Counted from the first letter of the stretch, positions 1 to 10,000 are shown. The stretch is DNA of 47,887 nt from Rhodopseudomonas rhenobacensis (GCF_014203125.1 NZ_JACHIH010000037.1:1-47887); one strand, 5' to 3'. The notes: generated by a model not told the origin, from the sequence alone. Made by a program: numbers and translations.

Positions 1-22
1 GGGCGTCATCGCCGCGCGCGTG

Positions 23-40
23 GGCCGGTGGCCACCGGCC
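23..40. repeat. 18-bp perfect palindrome
   Basis: GGCCGGTG followed by GCCACCGGCC reads identically on both strands. There is no T-run next to it, so it is not a classical terminator. No gene can be supported in bases 1-221; this palindrome and the REP at 123-190 are the only structures seen there. Confidence 0.6.
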
Positions 41-122
41 AACGCGCTAAGCCGCTTCCATCGCACATTTTGCTCAATGGGCAGATACAAGGGGGCTCCT
101 CAACAAGGCCGCCCTCGGTGAA

Positions 123-190
123 AGGCCCCCTCACCCGGATCATCGCTTCGCGATGACCCGACCTCTCCCCGCAAGCGGGGAGAGGTGAGG
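123..190. repeat. REP element, single copy
   Basis: The element has a conserved arm (CCCCCTCACCCGG), a small hairpin (ATCGCTTCGCGAT) and the core palindrome CCTCTCCCC-GCAAGC-GGGGAGAGG. The same core recurs near 3960, 15.8-15.95 kb, 16.8 kb, 19.2-19.3 kb, 23.9-24.0 kb, 25.45-25.54 kb and 42.5-42.6 kb. It lies just after the 3' end of the leftward fad operon. Confidence 0.85.
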
Positions 191-221
191 CCGTGCCTGA
201 TGGTCGGCCACTCCTCTCGTC

Positions 222-2438
222 TTACGCCGCCGCCAGCTTCTTTGGCGGGAAGCGGCCGTAGAAGGTCTCGCCGGTCTTCGCCATGTCTTCGAGCAGCTTC
301 GGCGGGGTGAAGCGCGAGCCGTATTTGGCCTCGAGCTTGTGGCACAGCGCCACGAACTCTTTGGTGCCCATGAAGTCGATATAGCTCAGCGTGCCGCCGG
401 TGAACGGCGCGAAGCCGAAGCCGAGGATCGAGCCGACGTCGGCCTCGCGCGGATCGGTGATGACATGATCCTCCACGGTGCGCGCGGCTTCCACCGCCTG
501 CACCACCAGGAAGCGCTGCTTCAATTCCTCGATGTCGACCGTATCGGGATCGAGATGCTTCGGCTGCAGGGCGGCGATGCCCTGCCACAGGCTCTTCTGG
601 CCCTTGCCCTTTTCCGGGTAGTCGTAGAACCCCTTGGCGTTCTTGCGGCCGAACCGGCCCTGCTTCTCGACCAGTTCGATCATCAGCTTCTTCTGCTGCT
701 GATCGACCGCCTGTTCGCCGAGATCGGCCTCGGTGGCTTTCATGATCTTCAGCACCAGATCGAGCGCCACTTCGTCGGCGAGCGACAGCGGGCCGACAGG
801 CATGCCGGCCATCTTGGCGACGTTCTCGATCATCGCCGGCGGGATGCCTTCCATCAGCATCTCCAGGCCCTCGGCGGTGAAGCGCAGCACGCAGCGGTTG
901 GCGAAGAAGCCGCGACTGTCGTTGACCACGATCGGGGTCTTGCTGATCTGGCGCACGTAATCCAGCGCGGTGGCCAGCGCCACGTCGCCGGTGTTCTTGC
1001 CGACGATGATCTCCACCAGCATCATCTTCTCGACCGGCGAGAAGAAATGGATGCCGATGAATTTCGACTGGTCCTGGAATTCCTCGGCCAGCGAATTGAT
1101 CGGCAGCGTCGAGGTGTTGGAGGCGAAGATCGCGCCTTCTTTCAAGAGCGGCTGCGCCTTGGCGTAGGTCTCGGCCTTGACCTTGCGATCCTCGAACACC
1201 GCTTCGATGACGAGGTCGCAATCCTTGATCGCATTGTAGTCCGGGGTCGCGGTGATGCGGCCCAGAATCGCGTCGCGGTCGGCCTCCTTGGCGCGGCCCT
1301 TGGCGATCAGCCCGTCGATCACGCTCTTGCAATGCGCCTTTCCCTTGTCGGCGCTCTCCTGATCGCGGTCGATCAGCACCACCTCGATGCCGCCCTTGGC
1401 CGAGACGTAGCCGACGCTGGCGCCCATGAAGCCGGCGCCGATGATGGCGAGCTTTTTCACCTTGGTCGGCGGCACGTTTTGCGGCCGCCGCGCGCCCTTG
1501 TTCAACTCCTGCATCGAGATGAACAGGCTGCGGATCATCGCCGCGGCTTCTTTGCTCTGCAGGATATGGGCGAAGTAGCGCGATTCGACGCGCAACGCGG
1601 CGTCGATCGGCAGCAGCAGGCCCTCATAGGCGCAGCTCATGATGGCGCGCGCCGCCGGATAGTTGTCGTAGGTCTCGCGGCGATAGATCGCGTTGCCGGC
1701 CGGGAAGATCATCATGCCCTGCTTGGAAAACACCGGACCGCCGGGCAGCTTGAAGCCCTTCTCGTCCCATGGCGCCACCGCCTTGCCGCCGCCCTTGATC
1801 CAGTCCTTGGCGGCCTGGATCAAATCCGCCGCCGGCACGATGGCGTCGACGATCTTCGAGGCTTTCGCTTTGGCAAGATTGACCTGCTCGCCCTTCAGCA
1901 GCATCTGCATGGCGTCGGCCGGCTGCAGGATGCGCGGCAGCCGCTGCGTGCCGCCGCCGCCCGGGAACAGCCCGACTTTGATCTCCGGCAGGCCGAGCTT
2001 GGTCTTCGGATTGTCGGCGGCGATGCGGTGATGGCAGGCCAGCGTGACTTCGAAGCCGCCGCCGAGCGCGAGGCCGTTGATCGCGGCGACCCATGGCTTG
2101 CCGGAGGTCTCCAGCTTGCGCAGGATCTGCGACAGCTTGCGGCTCTCGTCGAACAGCATCTGCTGCGCGGCGTCTTCGCCCTTGGACTTGCGCAGCTCGG
2201 CGAAGGTCTTGTTGAGGCCTTCCAGCATCGACAGGTCGGCGCCGGCGCAGAACGCGTCCTTGCCCGAGGTGATCACCACGCCCTTGACCGCGGCGTCGGC
2301 GGTGGTCTGCTCGACGATGGCGCCGAGTTCTTCGATGCTGGTGACGTCCAGCACGTTCATCGAACGGCCGGGACTATCCCAGGTCAGCAGCGCAATGCCG
2401 TCGGCGTCGGTCTCGATCGTGAAATTCTTGAAGGCCAT
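222..2438 (-). CDS. fadJ: Bifunctional enoyl-CoA hydratase / 3-hydroxyacyl-CoA dehydrogenase (FadJ/FadB type)
   Basis: This is the fatty-oxidation complex alpha subunit. It hydrates trans-2-enoyl-CoA and then oxidises L-3-hydroxyacyl-CoA with NAD+ in the cytoplasm. The N-terminal crotonase domain (about 1-200) shows the oxyanion stretch CAGADLSM near 64-71 and candidate catalytic Glu130 (GGGFE) and Glu152 (LPEIKVG). A Rossmann motif (IIGAGFMG) lies near 330-340, and the dehydrogenase motif IHFFSPVEKMML contains candidate catalytic His464. A second 3HCDH C-terminal domain follows. At 738 aa the length fits the family. The ATG at 2438 has AAGGAG eight bases upstream and is preferred over an upstream in-frame start that lacks support. 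It is the last gene of a leftward operon after a thiolase and an acyl-CoA dehydrogenase. The choice between FadJ and FadB naming is uncertain; the function is not. Confidence 0.93.
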   Translation of the reverse strand: MAFKNFTIETDADGIALLTWDSPGRSMNVLDVTSIEELGAIVEQTTADAAVKGVVITSGKDAFCAGADLSMLEGLNKTFAELRKSKGEDAAQQMLFDESRKLSQILRKLETSGKPWVAAINGLALGGGFEVTLACHHRIAADNPKTKLGLPEIKVGLFPGGGGTQRLPRILQPADAMQMLLKGEQVNLAKAKASKIVDAIVPAADLIQAAKDWIKGGGKAVAPWDEKGFKLPGGPVFSKQGMMIFPAGNAIYRRETYDNYPAARAIMSCAYEGLLLPIDAALRVESRYFAHILQSKEAAAMIRSLFISMQELNKGARRPQNVPPTKVKKLAIIGAGFMGASVGYVSAKGGIEVVLIDRDQESADKGKAHCKSVIDGLIAKGRAKEADRDAILGRITATPDYNAIKDCDLVIEAVFEDRKVKAETYAKAQPLLKEGAIFASNTSTLPINSLAEEFQDQSKFIGIHFFSPVEKMMLVEIIVGKNTGDVALATALDYVRQISKTPIVVNDSRGFFANRCVLRFTAEGLEMLMEGIPPAMIENVAKMAGMPVGPLSLADEVALDLVLKIMKATEADLGEQAVDQQQKKLMIELVEKQGRFGRKNAKGFYDYPEKGKGQKSLWQGIAALQPKHLDPDTVDIEELKQRFLVVQAVEAARTVEDHVITDPREADVGSILGFGFAPFTGGTLSYIDFMGTKEFVALCHKLEAKYGSRFTPPKLLEDMAKTGETFYGRFPPKKLAAA

Positions 2439-2491
2439 GTGATTAGCTCCTTCGATGCCAGCAGCTCTGCGGCGCGGCGGTTGTTTCGGTT

Positions 2492-2581
2492 GTAGGGTGG
2501 GCAAAGGCGCCACTTGGCGCCGTGCCCACCATCAAAGGCTTGGCATAAGGCGGTGGGCACGCTTCGCTTTGCCCACCCTAC
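2492..2581. repeat. 90-bp MITE-like element with 15-bp perfect terminal inverted repeats
   Basis: The element begins GTAGGGTGGGCAAAG and ends with the exact reverse complement CTTTGCCCACCCTAC. It lies between the thiolase stop and the fadJ start, so the operon transcript would carry it as a long hairpin. A related element with a different tip sequence is at 16706-16785. Confidence 0.85.
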
Positions 2582-2584
2582 GGA

Positions 2585-3793
2585 TTAAACCCGTTCGATA
2601 ATCGTCGCGGTGCCCATGCCGCCGCCGATGCACAGCGTGACGAGAGCGGTCGACTTGTCGGTGCGCTCCAATTCGTCGAGCACGGTGCCCAGGATCATCG
2701 CGCCGGTGGCGCCGAGCGGATGGCCCAGCGCGATCGCGCCGCCATTGACGTTGATCTTGTCGTTGTCGATCTCGAACGCCTGGATGAAGCGCAGCACCAC
2801 CGAGGCGAAGGCTTCGTTGAGTTCGAACAGGTCGATGTCGGCCTTGGTCATGCCGGAGCGGGCGAACAGCTTGTTGGTGACGTCGACCGGGCCGGTCAGC
2901 ATCATCGCCGGCTCCGAGCCGATATTGACGAAGGCGCGGATTTTCGCGCGAGCCTTGAGGCCGTATTTCGCCCCGGCGTCCTTGCTGCCGAGCAGCACCG
3001 CGCCGGCGCCGTCGACGATCCCCGACGAGTTGCCGGCGTGGTGCACGTAGTTGATCTTCTCGATTTCCGGATGCGACTGGATCGCCACCGCGTCGAAGCC
3101 GCCCATCACGCCCATCTGCACGAAGGACGGCTGCAACTGCCCGAGCGACTGCATCGTCGTGGTCGGACGCATGTGCTCGTCTTTGGCAAGAATAGTGAGG
3201 CCGTTGATGTCCTTGACCGGCACCACCGACTTGTCGAAACGGCCTTCCTCCCAGGACTTCGCGGCGCGCTGCTGGCTCTGCACCGCGTACGCATCCACAT
3301 CATCGCGGGAAAAACCGTATTTGGTGGCGATCAGATCGGCGGAGACGCCCTGCGGCATGAAGTAGGAGGGGATCGCCATTGACGGATCCATCGGCCAGGC
3401 GCCGCCCGAGGCGCCGATCCCGACGCGGCTCATCGATTCGGCGCCGCCGCCGATCACCAGCTCGTGCTGTCCGCTCATGATCTGCGCGGCGGCGAAATTC
3501 ACCGCGTCGAGACCGGAGGCGCAGAACCGGCTGATCTGCACGCCCGGCACCGCTTCGCCCAGGCCCGCCTTCAAGGCTGCGAAGCGCGCGATATCGGAGC
3601 CGGCTTCGCCGACCGGATCGACCACGCCGAGGATCACGTCGTCGACGGTGTCGACTTGCAGGTTGTTGCGTTCCTTCAGCGCCTTGAGCGGCACGGTGGC
3701 GAGCGCCAGCGCGGTCACCTCGTGCAGCGCGCCGTCCGGCTTGCCGCGGCCGCGGGGGGTGCGAACGTGATCGTAGATATAGGCCTCGGGCAT
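2585..3793 (-). CDS. Acetyl-CoA C-acyltransferase (thiolase)
   Basis: This enzyme cleaves 3-ketoacyl-CoA with CoA to give acetyl-CoA and a shortened acyl-CoA, the last step of beta-oxidation. At 402 aa it has the usual thiolase length. The acyl-accepting Cys91 lies in RFCASGLDAV, His358 in ALGHPLGATGA and the second catalytic Cys388 in TLCIGGGMG near the C-terminus. The ATG at 3793 has a GGGAG ribosome site seven bases upstream. It lies between the acyl-CoA dehydrogenase and fadJ genes on the same strand, which suggests it is the beta subunit working with that alpha subunit (FadA/FadI role). A biosynthetic acetoacetyl-CoA thiolase role is less likely in this context. Confidence 0.93.
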   Translation of the reverse strand: MPEAYIYDHVRTPRGRGKPDGALHEVTALALATVPLKALKERNNLQVDTVDDVILGVVDPVGEAGSDIARFAALKAGLGEAVPGVQISRFCASGLDAVNFAAAQIMSGQHELVIGGGAESMSRVGIGASGGAWPMDPSMAIPSYFMPQGVSADLIATKYGFSRDDVDAYAVQSQQRAAKSWEEGRFDKSVVPVKDINGLTILAKDEHMRPTTTMQSLGQLQPSFVQMGVMGGFDAVAIQSHPEIEKINYVHHAGNSSGIVDGAGAVLLGSKDAGAKYGLKARAKIRAFVNIGSEPAMMLTGPVDVTNKLFARSGMTKADIDLFELNEAFASVVLRFIQAFEIDNDKINVNGGAIALGHPLGATGAMILGTVLDELERTDKSTALVTLCIGGGMGTATIIERV

Positions 3794-3958
3794 TGTTTTT
3801 CTCCCGTTTCGGTCGCAGCCCCGATTGAGCCCGACGAATTGCAGTTCAGTGAACTCAAGTAGCTGTCATCGCGAGTCTGGTACCGGCCTCAGCCCGAGCC
3901 GAGTGGAAGAAGGTTGCGCTGACCGCGGTGTCGAATTTGACCGAAGCGGCGCGGCATC

Positions 3959-3990
3959 TGCCCCTCTCCCCGCAAGCGGGGAGAGGTGAA
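3959..3990. repeat. REP core palindrome between acd and thiolase
   Basis: CCCCTCTCCCC-GCAAGC-GGGGAGAGGTGAAG repeats the core seen at 123-190. It is the only recognisable structure in the intergenic stretch 3794-4075. Its position inside a presumed operon could produce an RNA hairpin that alters expression of the downstream thiolase and fadJ. Confidence 0.8.
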
Positions 3991-4075
3991 GTCCGTGCGC
4001 GCATCGAGCGTTCGGTCGCAACTTGCATCAGTAACTCTCTAAAATGCCCGGCAGGACGTGTTACGCGTGACGCGA

Positions 4076-5866
4076 TCAGAACGCCTCCGCGGGCAATTCC
4101 ATGATGGTGGCGCAGCCGCTTTCGATCCGCGTCAGATGCAGCGCGGTTTCCGGCAGCATCCGCTCCATGAAGAACCGGCCGGTGGTGAGCTTGCTGGTCA
4201 GATAGGGCGTGGCGCCGCTCTGGGCAATCTTGTCCTGCGTCACTTTGATCATCTTCGCCCACATGTAGGCGAAGCCGACCAGGCCGAACAATTTCATGTA
4301 ATCGGTGGCGCCGGCGCCGGCGTTGTCGGGCTGCGCCATCGCGTTCATCATCAGCCAGGTGGTGGCCTTCTGCAGATCGCCGAGCGCGCGCGACAGCGGC
4401 GCGACGAACGGCTGCATCGCCTCGTCGCCACCGTGCTCTTTGGCGAAGGCGGCGACCTCGGCGAAGAACGCCATCGCCGCGCGGCCGCCGTCGCGCGGCA
4501 GCTTGCGGCCGACCAGGTCGAGCGCCTGGATGCCGTTGGCGCCCTCGTAGATCATCGCGATGCGGGCGTCGCGGACGAACTGCTCCATGCCGTTGTCGGC
4601 GATATAGCCGTGGCCGCCCCAGACCTGCTGCGCCGACACCGCATTGGCAAAGCCGACGTCGGTCAACACGCCCTTCAGCACCGGCGTCATCAGGCCCATA
4701 TGGTCGTCGGCGGCCTGCCGCTCCTTGGGGTCCTCGGAGCGATGCGCGACGTCGCCCTTCAGCGCGGTCCACACCACCATGGCGCGGGCGGCTTCGTTGA
4801 AGGCGCGGATGGTGAGCAGCGTGCGCCGGATGTCGGGATGCACGATGATCGGATCGGCCGGCTTGTCGGTGGCCTTCGCCCCGGTGAGCGAGCGGCCTTG
4901 CAGCCGCTCCTGGGCGTAGATCACGGCGTTCTGATACGCCACTTCGGACTGCGCCAGGCCCTGCACCGCGACGCCGAGCCGGGCCTCGTTCATCATCACG
5001 AACATGCCCTGCATGCCCTTGTTCTCTTCGCCGATCAGCCAGCCGGTGGCGTCGTCGTAGTTCATCACGCAGGTGGCATTGCCGTGAATGCCCATCTTGT
5101 GCTCGATCGCGCCGCAGGTGACGCCGTTGCGGCCGCCGAGCGAGCCGTCGGCATTGACCAGAATCTTCGGCACCACGAACAGCGAGACGCCCTTGATGCC
5201 GGCCGGCGCGCCTTCGATCCGCGCCAGCACCAGGTGGATGATGTTCTCCGACAGATCGTGTTCGCCGGCGGAGATGAAGATCTTGGTGCCGGTGATCTTG
5301 TAGCTGCCGTCGGCCTGCTTGATCGCCTTGGTGCGCAACAGCCCGAGATCGGTGCCGCATTGCGGCTCGGTCAGGTTCATGGTGCCGGTCCATTCGCCGG
5401 TCACCATCTTCGGAATGAAGATCGCCTTCTGCTCCGGGCGGCCGTGCACCAAGAGCGCCGCGGTCGCCCCCATGGTGAGGCCGTGATACATCGAGAACGC
5501 CATGTTGGCGGAGGTCAGGAATTCGGCGACGGTATGCGACAACGTCGATGGCAAGCCCTGGCCGCCAAATTCCTCGGGCGCCGACAGGCCGAGCCAGCCG
5601 CCTTCCGAGACCTGCTTGTAAGCCTCCTTGAATCCGGTCGGCGTGGTGACGCGGCCGTCATCGTGGCGGGTGCAGCCTTCCTTGTCGCCGACGCGGTTCA
5701 GGGGCTGCAGCACCTGTTCGCTGAGCTTGGCCGCCTCGTTCAGAATGGCGTCGCGGACGTCGGCCGATGCATCGCTGAACCCCGGAAGATTGTCGTAGCG
5801 GTCGATCTGAAACACGTCGTTGAGCAGGAACCCGACGTCTTCAAGCGGGGCTTTGTAGCTCGGCAT
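4076..5866 (-). CDS. Acyl-CoA dehydrogenase, long (DmdC-like) family
   Basis: This FAD enzyme introduces the trans-2 double bond into acyl-CoA, the first step of beta-oxidation. At 596 aa it belongs to the long class with an extra C-terminal helical domain, to which 3-methylmercaptopropionyl-CoA dehydrogenase (DmdC) and many fatty acyl-CoA dehydrogenases also belong. Visible motifs are NLTEPQCGTDLG in the middle domain and QVWGGHGYI followed by MIYEGANGIQALD, where Glu441 is the likely catalytic base. The ATG at 5866 has GGGAGA seven bases upstream. An in-frame extension to 6040 is possible but would cover the padR promoter region and lacks family-like sequence. It is the first gene of the leftward fad operon. 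The substrate cannot be read from sequence; sulfur-compound use is not implied. Confidence 0.92.
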   Translation of the reverse strand: MPSYKAPLEDVGFLLNDVFQIDRYDNLPGFSDASADVRDAILNEAAKLSEQVLQPLNRVGDKEGCTRHDDGRVTTPTGFKEAYKQVSEGGWLGLSAPEEFGGQGLPSTLSHTVAEFLTSANMAFSMYHGLTMGATAALLVHGRPEQKAIFIPKMVTGEWTGTMNLTEPQCGTDLGLLRTKAIKQADGSYKITGTKIFISAGEHDLSENIIHLVLARIEGAPAGIKGVSLFVVPKILVNADGSLGGRNGVTCGAIEHKMGIHGNATCVMNYDDATGWLIGEENKGMQGMFVMMNEARLGVAVQGLAQSEVAYQNAVIYAQERLQGRSLTGAKATDKPADPIIVHPDIRRTLLTIRAFNEAARAMVVWTALKGDVAHRSEDPKERQAADDHMGLMTPVLKGVLTDVGFANAVSAQQVWGGHGYIADNGMEQFVRDARIAMIYEGANGIQALDLVGRKLPRDGGRAAMAFFAEVAAFAKEHGGDEAMQPFVAPLSRALGDLQKATTWLMMNAMAQPDNAGAGATDYMKLFGLVGFAYMWAKMIKVTQDKIAQSGATPYLTSKLTTGRFFMERMLPETALHLTRIESGCATIMELPAEAF

Positions 5867-6041
5867 GGCGTTCTCCCGGCTGGCTTGCCAACCCCTATCG
5901 GGGCTCATGCAGCACAGCGCTCGTTGCGTTCCAATGAGGGACCTTACCGGTTTCCGGAGGCCGCGTAACGCGCAAGGACGCGCCTCCTGCTGTGTGCAAA
6001 TGGCACAGGCCGGGAGATGCCGTCTTGCGTTGATATGCACA

Positions 6042-6070
6042 TTGACGCATATGCATGCTTATGCATAAAG
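6042..6070 (+). promoter_or_regulatory. Promoter of padR with an internal dyad operator
   Basis: TTGACG (6042-6047) is followed after 17 bases by ATAAAG (6065-6070). Between and over these lies ATGCAT-GCTT-ATGCAT (6051-6066), preceded by a partial ATATGCAC at 6033-6040. PadR-family proteins bind short AT-rich dyads in their own promoters, so autoregulation and control of the divergent acyl-CoA dehydrogenase operon are inferred. Confidence 0.55.
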
Positions 6071-6104
6071 TCAAGCCGCGGTGTGTAGCAGTGAGGGCGG
6101 GTGA

Positions 6105-6698
6105 ATGGCGCTTGGCGACGCAATCCTCGCATGCCTGACCGAATGTCCGATGACGGGCTATGAGCTCGCCAAGACCTTCGATGCGTCGATCGGATTCTTC
6201 TGGAAGGCCGACCATCAGCAGATCTATCGCGAGCTGTCGCGGCTGCGCGACCGCGGCCATGTCCAGGGCCGCGAGGTGGTGCAGTCCGGCAAGCCCAACA
6301 AGCTGGTCTATACGCTGACGCCGGAGGGCCGCGCCGCGCTGCGGCATTGGGCCGCGCGGCCGAGCAGCCCGGCCTCGATGAAGGACGACCTGTTGGTCCG
6401 GCTCTACGCGCTCGACAGCGTCGACATCGAGCCGTTGCGCGACGACCTGATGGCGCGGATGGAGCATCACCGCGACCGCGCCGGCCGCTACGAGCGGATC
6501 CTCACCAAGCGTTTCCCGCACGACACCGCAGCGCCCGCCGATACCGGCAAATTGCTGTTGCTGCGGATGGGGCTGCGCCACGAGCGGATGGTCTCGGATT
6601 GGTGCGAAGAGGCGCTGGCGGCGCTGTCCGCGGTGTCCAGCCGCAGTAACGTCGTGCCGATCGAGGACAGCCCGCGCGACGGCAACGGCCAGACATAA
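6105..6698 (+). CDS. PadR-family transcriptional regulator
   Basis: This 197-aa protein has an N-terminal winged helix typical of PadR (MTGYELAKTFDASIG followed by QIYRELSRLRDRG and a wing with KLVYTLTPEGRAAL, residues about 1-80). A longer C-terminal alpha-helical dimerisation region follows (about 90-180), which places it in the PadR/Vir_act_alpha group. The ATG at 6105 has GAGGGCGG just upstream. It diverges from the acyl-CoA dehydrogenase gene with a 238-bp shared intergenic region containing the dyad at 6051-6066. The layout suggests it represses the fad operon in response to a fatty acid or acyl-CoA-like ligand. The ligand is unknown, and the regulation is inferred from position only. 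Confidence 0.9.
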   Translation: MALGDAILACLTECPMTGYELAKTFDASIGFFWKADHQQIYRELSRLRDRGHVQGREVVQSGKPNKLVYTLTPEGRAALRHWAARPSSPASMKDDLLVRLYALDSVDIEPLRDDLMARMEHHRDRAGRYERILTKRFPHDTAAPADTGKLLLLRMGLRHERMVSDWCEEALAALSAVSSRSNVVPIEDSPRDGNGQT

Positions 6699-6774
6699 CT
6701 TATAACGTGAACCCATAAGTATCTGCGCGCGGTCGCCTTGTATCGCGGCACCTTCCGGGCTCGCCGGCAAAGTG

Positions 6775-6789
6775 TTAGCAATTTGTTAA
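6775..6789. promoter_or_regulatory. Near-consensus CtrA box (distal)
   Basis: TTAG-N7-TTAA matches the CtrA consensus TTAA-N7-TTAA at seven of eight positions. It lies about 235 bp upstream of the PodJ-like gene. CtrA is the cell-cycle master regulator in this bacterial class; binding here is inferred. Confidence 0.45.
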
Positions 6790-6882
6790 AGCGGTCGGAC
6801 CGTGATCCGGCCCGCGATTGCGGCGCGTAGCGCGGCCGAAAAGCGACCATCGGGTTAACTTTATGGCAGCGCGGCCGCATCC

Positions 6883-6897
6883 TTAACCGGTTCTTTA
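6883..6897. promoter_or_regulatory. Near-consensus CtrA box (proximal)
   Basis: TTAA-N7-TTTA also matches the CtrA consensus at seven of eight positions, about 125 bp before the start of the PodJ-like gene. The 324-bp stretch 6699-7022 holds no gene. It contains these two boxes and an AT-enriched stretch at about 6773-6900 that is likely promoter DNA. Confidence 0.45.
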
Positions 6898-7022
6898 CCC
6901 TAACACGAAAAAGTCCGTCCCAGGGGCAGTCAGTCCGCGTCGATTTCAGTTGTCTCGTCATGGGACGCGCGGGGAGGGCTGCAGGGCGCGGTTGAGCGCC
7001 GGTGCCGGAAGCGGATGTGAGC

Positions 7023-10000
7023 ATGAATTCGCGCGTATCGTGGAGTGTCGAGGGGATCGAACCGTCAGTGCGCGAACGGGCGGAAGCCGCCGCGCGCCGG
7101 GCCGGGCTCTCGCTCGGCGACTGGATCAGCGCCCAGGTCGGCGACGTTCCCCCGCAGCTTCGGCCGCAGAACGCCGCGCAGCCGGCGCCGGCGTTGCCCG
7201 AGAAGGACGCCCAGGAGGTCGCCGAAATCCACCAGCGGCTGGATTCCATCACCCGGCAGATCGAACAGATTTCGCGGCCCGCCGGCCGCGGCGAACCCGG
7301 CGTGGCGCGGCAGCTCAACGACGCCATCTCGCGGCTCGACGCCCGGTTGTCGCAGATCACCGACCCGGCCCGCCGCGCCGAGCCGCAGCCGCAGCCGCAG
7401 CTCGACCGCGTCGAGCGCGCCGCGGCGGATGTCTATCGCGCCTCGCCGCCGCTCAGCCCGGCCTCGCTGGATTCCGCGATCGCCGAGATCGCCGCGCGGC
7501 AGACCCAACTCGATGCCGCCGCCAATGAGCTGACGCCGCGCCGCGCCGCGCCGCCGCTCGCGCCGGCGATGCCGACCGGACCGGCGATGGCGCCGGCGAT
7601 GCCGGCCGCGCCGGATATGTCGGGGCTGGAGCGCCAGCTGCACAAGATCACCACGCAGATCGACGCCTTGACGCGGCCCGATGCGATCGAGCAGTCGATC
7701 GCCGCGTTCCGCGGCGAATTGGCCGAGATCCGCCAGACCATCACCGAGGCGATGCCGCGCCGCGCCATCGAGTCGTTGGAGAGCGAGATCCGCTCGCTGG
7801 CCAAGCGCATCGACGACAGCCGGCACAACGGCATCGACCACAATGCGCTGGCCGGGGTCGAGCGCGCGCTGGCAGAAATCCGCGACGTGCTGCGCTCGCT
7901 GACCCCGGCCGAACAGCTCGCCGGTTTCGACGAGGCGATCCGCAATCTCGGCGGCAAGATCGACATGATCGTGCGCTCGAGCGGCGATCCCTCGACGCTG
8001 CAGCAGCTCGAAGGCGCGATCGCAGCACTGCGCGCCATCGTCGCCAACGTTGCCTCCAACGAAGCGCTGGCGCGGCTCAGCGACGACGTGCAGACGCTGT
8101 CCAGCAAGGTCGACCAGCTCGCCCGCGCCGACAGCCACAGCGATTCCTTCGCCGCACTCGAGCAGCGCATCGCCGCGCTGACGCTGACGCTGGAGAACCG
8201 CGAACGCCCGGTGCAGAGCGATCCTTCCGCGCAGCTCGAAACCGCGCTACTGGCGCTGTCGGATCGGCTCGACCGGCTGCCGGTCGGCAATGACGGCGCC
8301 GCCACCTTCGCGCATCTCGAACAGCGGGTGACGTATCTGCTGGAGCGCCTCGAAGCCTCGGCCGAAACGCGCTCGCCCAATCTCGGGCGGGTGGAAGAGG
8401 GCTTGCAGGACGTGCTGCGCCAGCTCGAGCGCCAGCAGGACACCTTTGCGGCGCTGACCGCGGTCAGCCGCACCACGCCGCCCGACAACGGCCTGGCCGA
8501 TACCTTGAAGCGCGAAATCTCCGATCTGCGGTTCACCCAGACGGAAGCCGACCGCCACACCCAGGATTCGCTGGAGGCGGTGCATAATACGCTCGGCCAT
8601 GTGGTCGACCGCTTGGCGATGATCGAAGGCGATCTGCGTAGCGCGCGCCCGGCGCCGCCGTCGCAGCCCGCGATGCCGGCCGCCGCCCGGCTGCCGGTCG
8701 AGCCGCCGGCGCCGCAAGTGGTGCTGCCGCCGCGGCCGGAATTGCCGAACCCCGCCGCCGCCGCCGCGCATTTCGACGCCGCGCCCCGACAATTCGCCGC
8801 CGCGCCGCCGGCTGCCGAGCCCGCGGCGCCGACTCCTGCCAAGACCATCAAGGAGATTCTCAGCCCGAAGCCCGCGCGCGACAGCGCCGCGGTGGCGCCG
8901 GCGCCCGAGAAGGCCGAGCCGCCGCAGGGCGTGTCGCGGCTGTCGATCGGTCAAGAACTGCCGCCGGATCATCCGCTGGAGCCGGGCACCCGGCCGCTGC
9001 GGGCCTCGCCGTCCGAGCGGATCGCGGCGTCTGAAAGCGCGATCAGCGAAATCCCGGCGCAATCCCGCGAACAGACCAGCTCGTCGAACTTCATCGCCGC
9101 GGCCCGCCGCGCGGCGCAGGCCGCCGCGGCCGCCACGCAGACGCCCGACAAGGCGAAGCCCGCCGCCAAAGCCGCCAAAGCGCCGAAGCCGGCCAAACCC
9201 GCAACGTCGGGCGCAGCCGCGCCGGCCGAGGGCGCCTCGACGCTGGGCGCAAAAATCCGCTCGCTGCTGGTCGGCGCCAGCGTCGTGGTGATCGTGCTCG
9301 GCACCTTCAAGATGGCGATGAACCTGCTGGACGGTGGCGCACCGCAGCCCGCCGCGATCGAAAGCGCGGAGCCCGCGCCGACGCCGGCGCCGAGCTCCAG
9401 CGAAACCGCGCCGGCACCGGCCGCGCCCGCCAACCCGTCGATGACCTCGCCGACGCCGATCGGCCGGCAATCGCTGTTCGGTCCGGCGCCCGCCGCGCCG
9501 ACCGACAGCCGCAGCGCCGACGCCGACATCACCGGCACGATTCCGACGCCGCCGCCGGCGATCCCGACCGCGCCGCCGAGCGGCCGCGCGGCGTCGCTGG
9601 TCGCGATCCCCGCGAACGAGAAATTGCCCGACGCGATCGGCGGACCGCAGCTGCGGATCGCCGCGCTGAAGGGCGATCCCGCCGCGGCCTACGAGATCGG
9701 CGTGCGCTACGCCGAGGGCAAGACCGTGCCGGCGAATATCGACGAGGCCGCGAAATGGTATGAGCGCGCGGCGCAAGCCGGCATCGTGCCGGCGATCTTC
9801 CGGGTCGGCACGCTGTACGAAAAGGGTCTCAGCGTGAAGCGCGATCTCGGCGCCGCGCGACGCTACTACATCCTCGCCGCCGAGCGCGGCAACGCCAAGG
9901 CGATGCACAATCTCGCGGTGCTGGAAGCCGACGGCGGCTCGCAGGGCGCCAACTACAAGAGCGCCTCGCAATGGTTCCGCAAGGCCGCCGAGCGCGGCGT

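Noticed and set aside
1-221. 3' end of a gene entering from the left
   Set aside because: Three frames were read by eye; none gives a recognisable protein end, and most of the stretch is palindromic or REP sequence.
339-2495. A 718-codon open frame antisense to fadJ and similar long antisense frames opposite the dehydrogenase, helicase, gltB and PodJ-like genes
   Set aside because: High-GC coding DNA commonly leaves the antisense frames open. These translations are Arg/His/Gln-rich, match no family and have no ribosome site.
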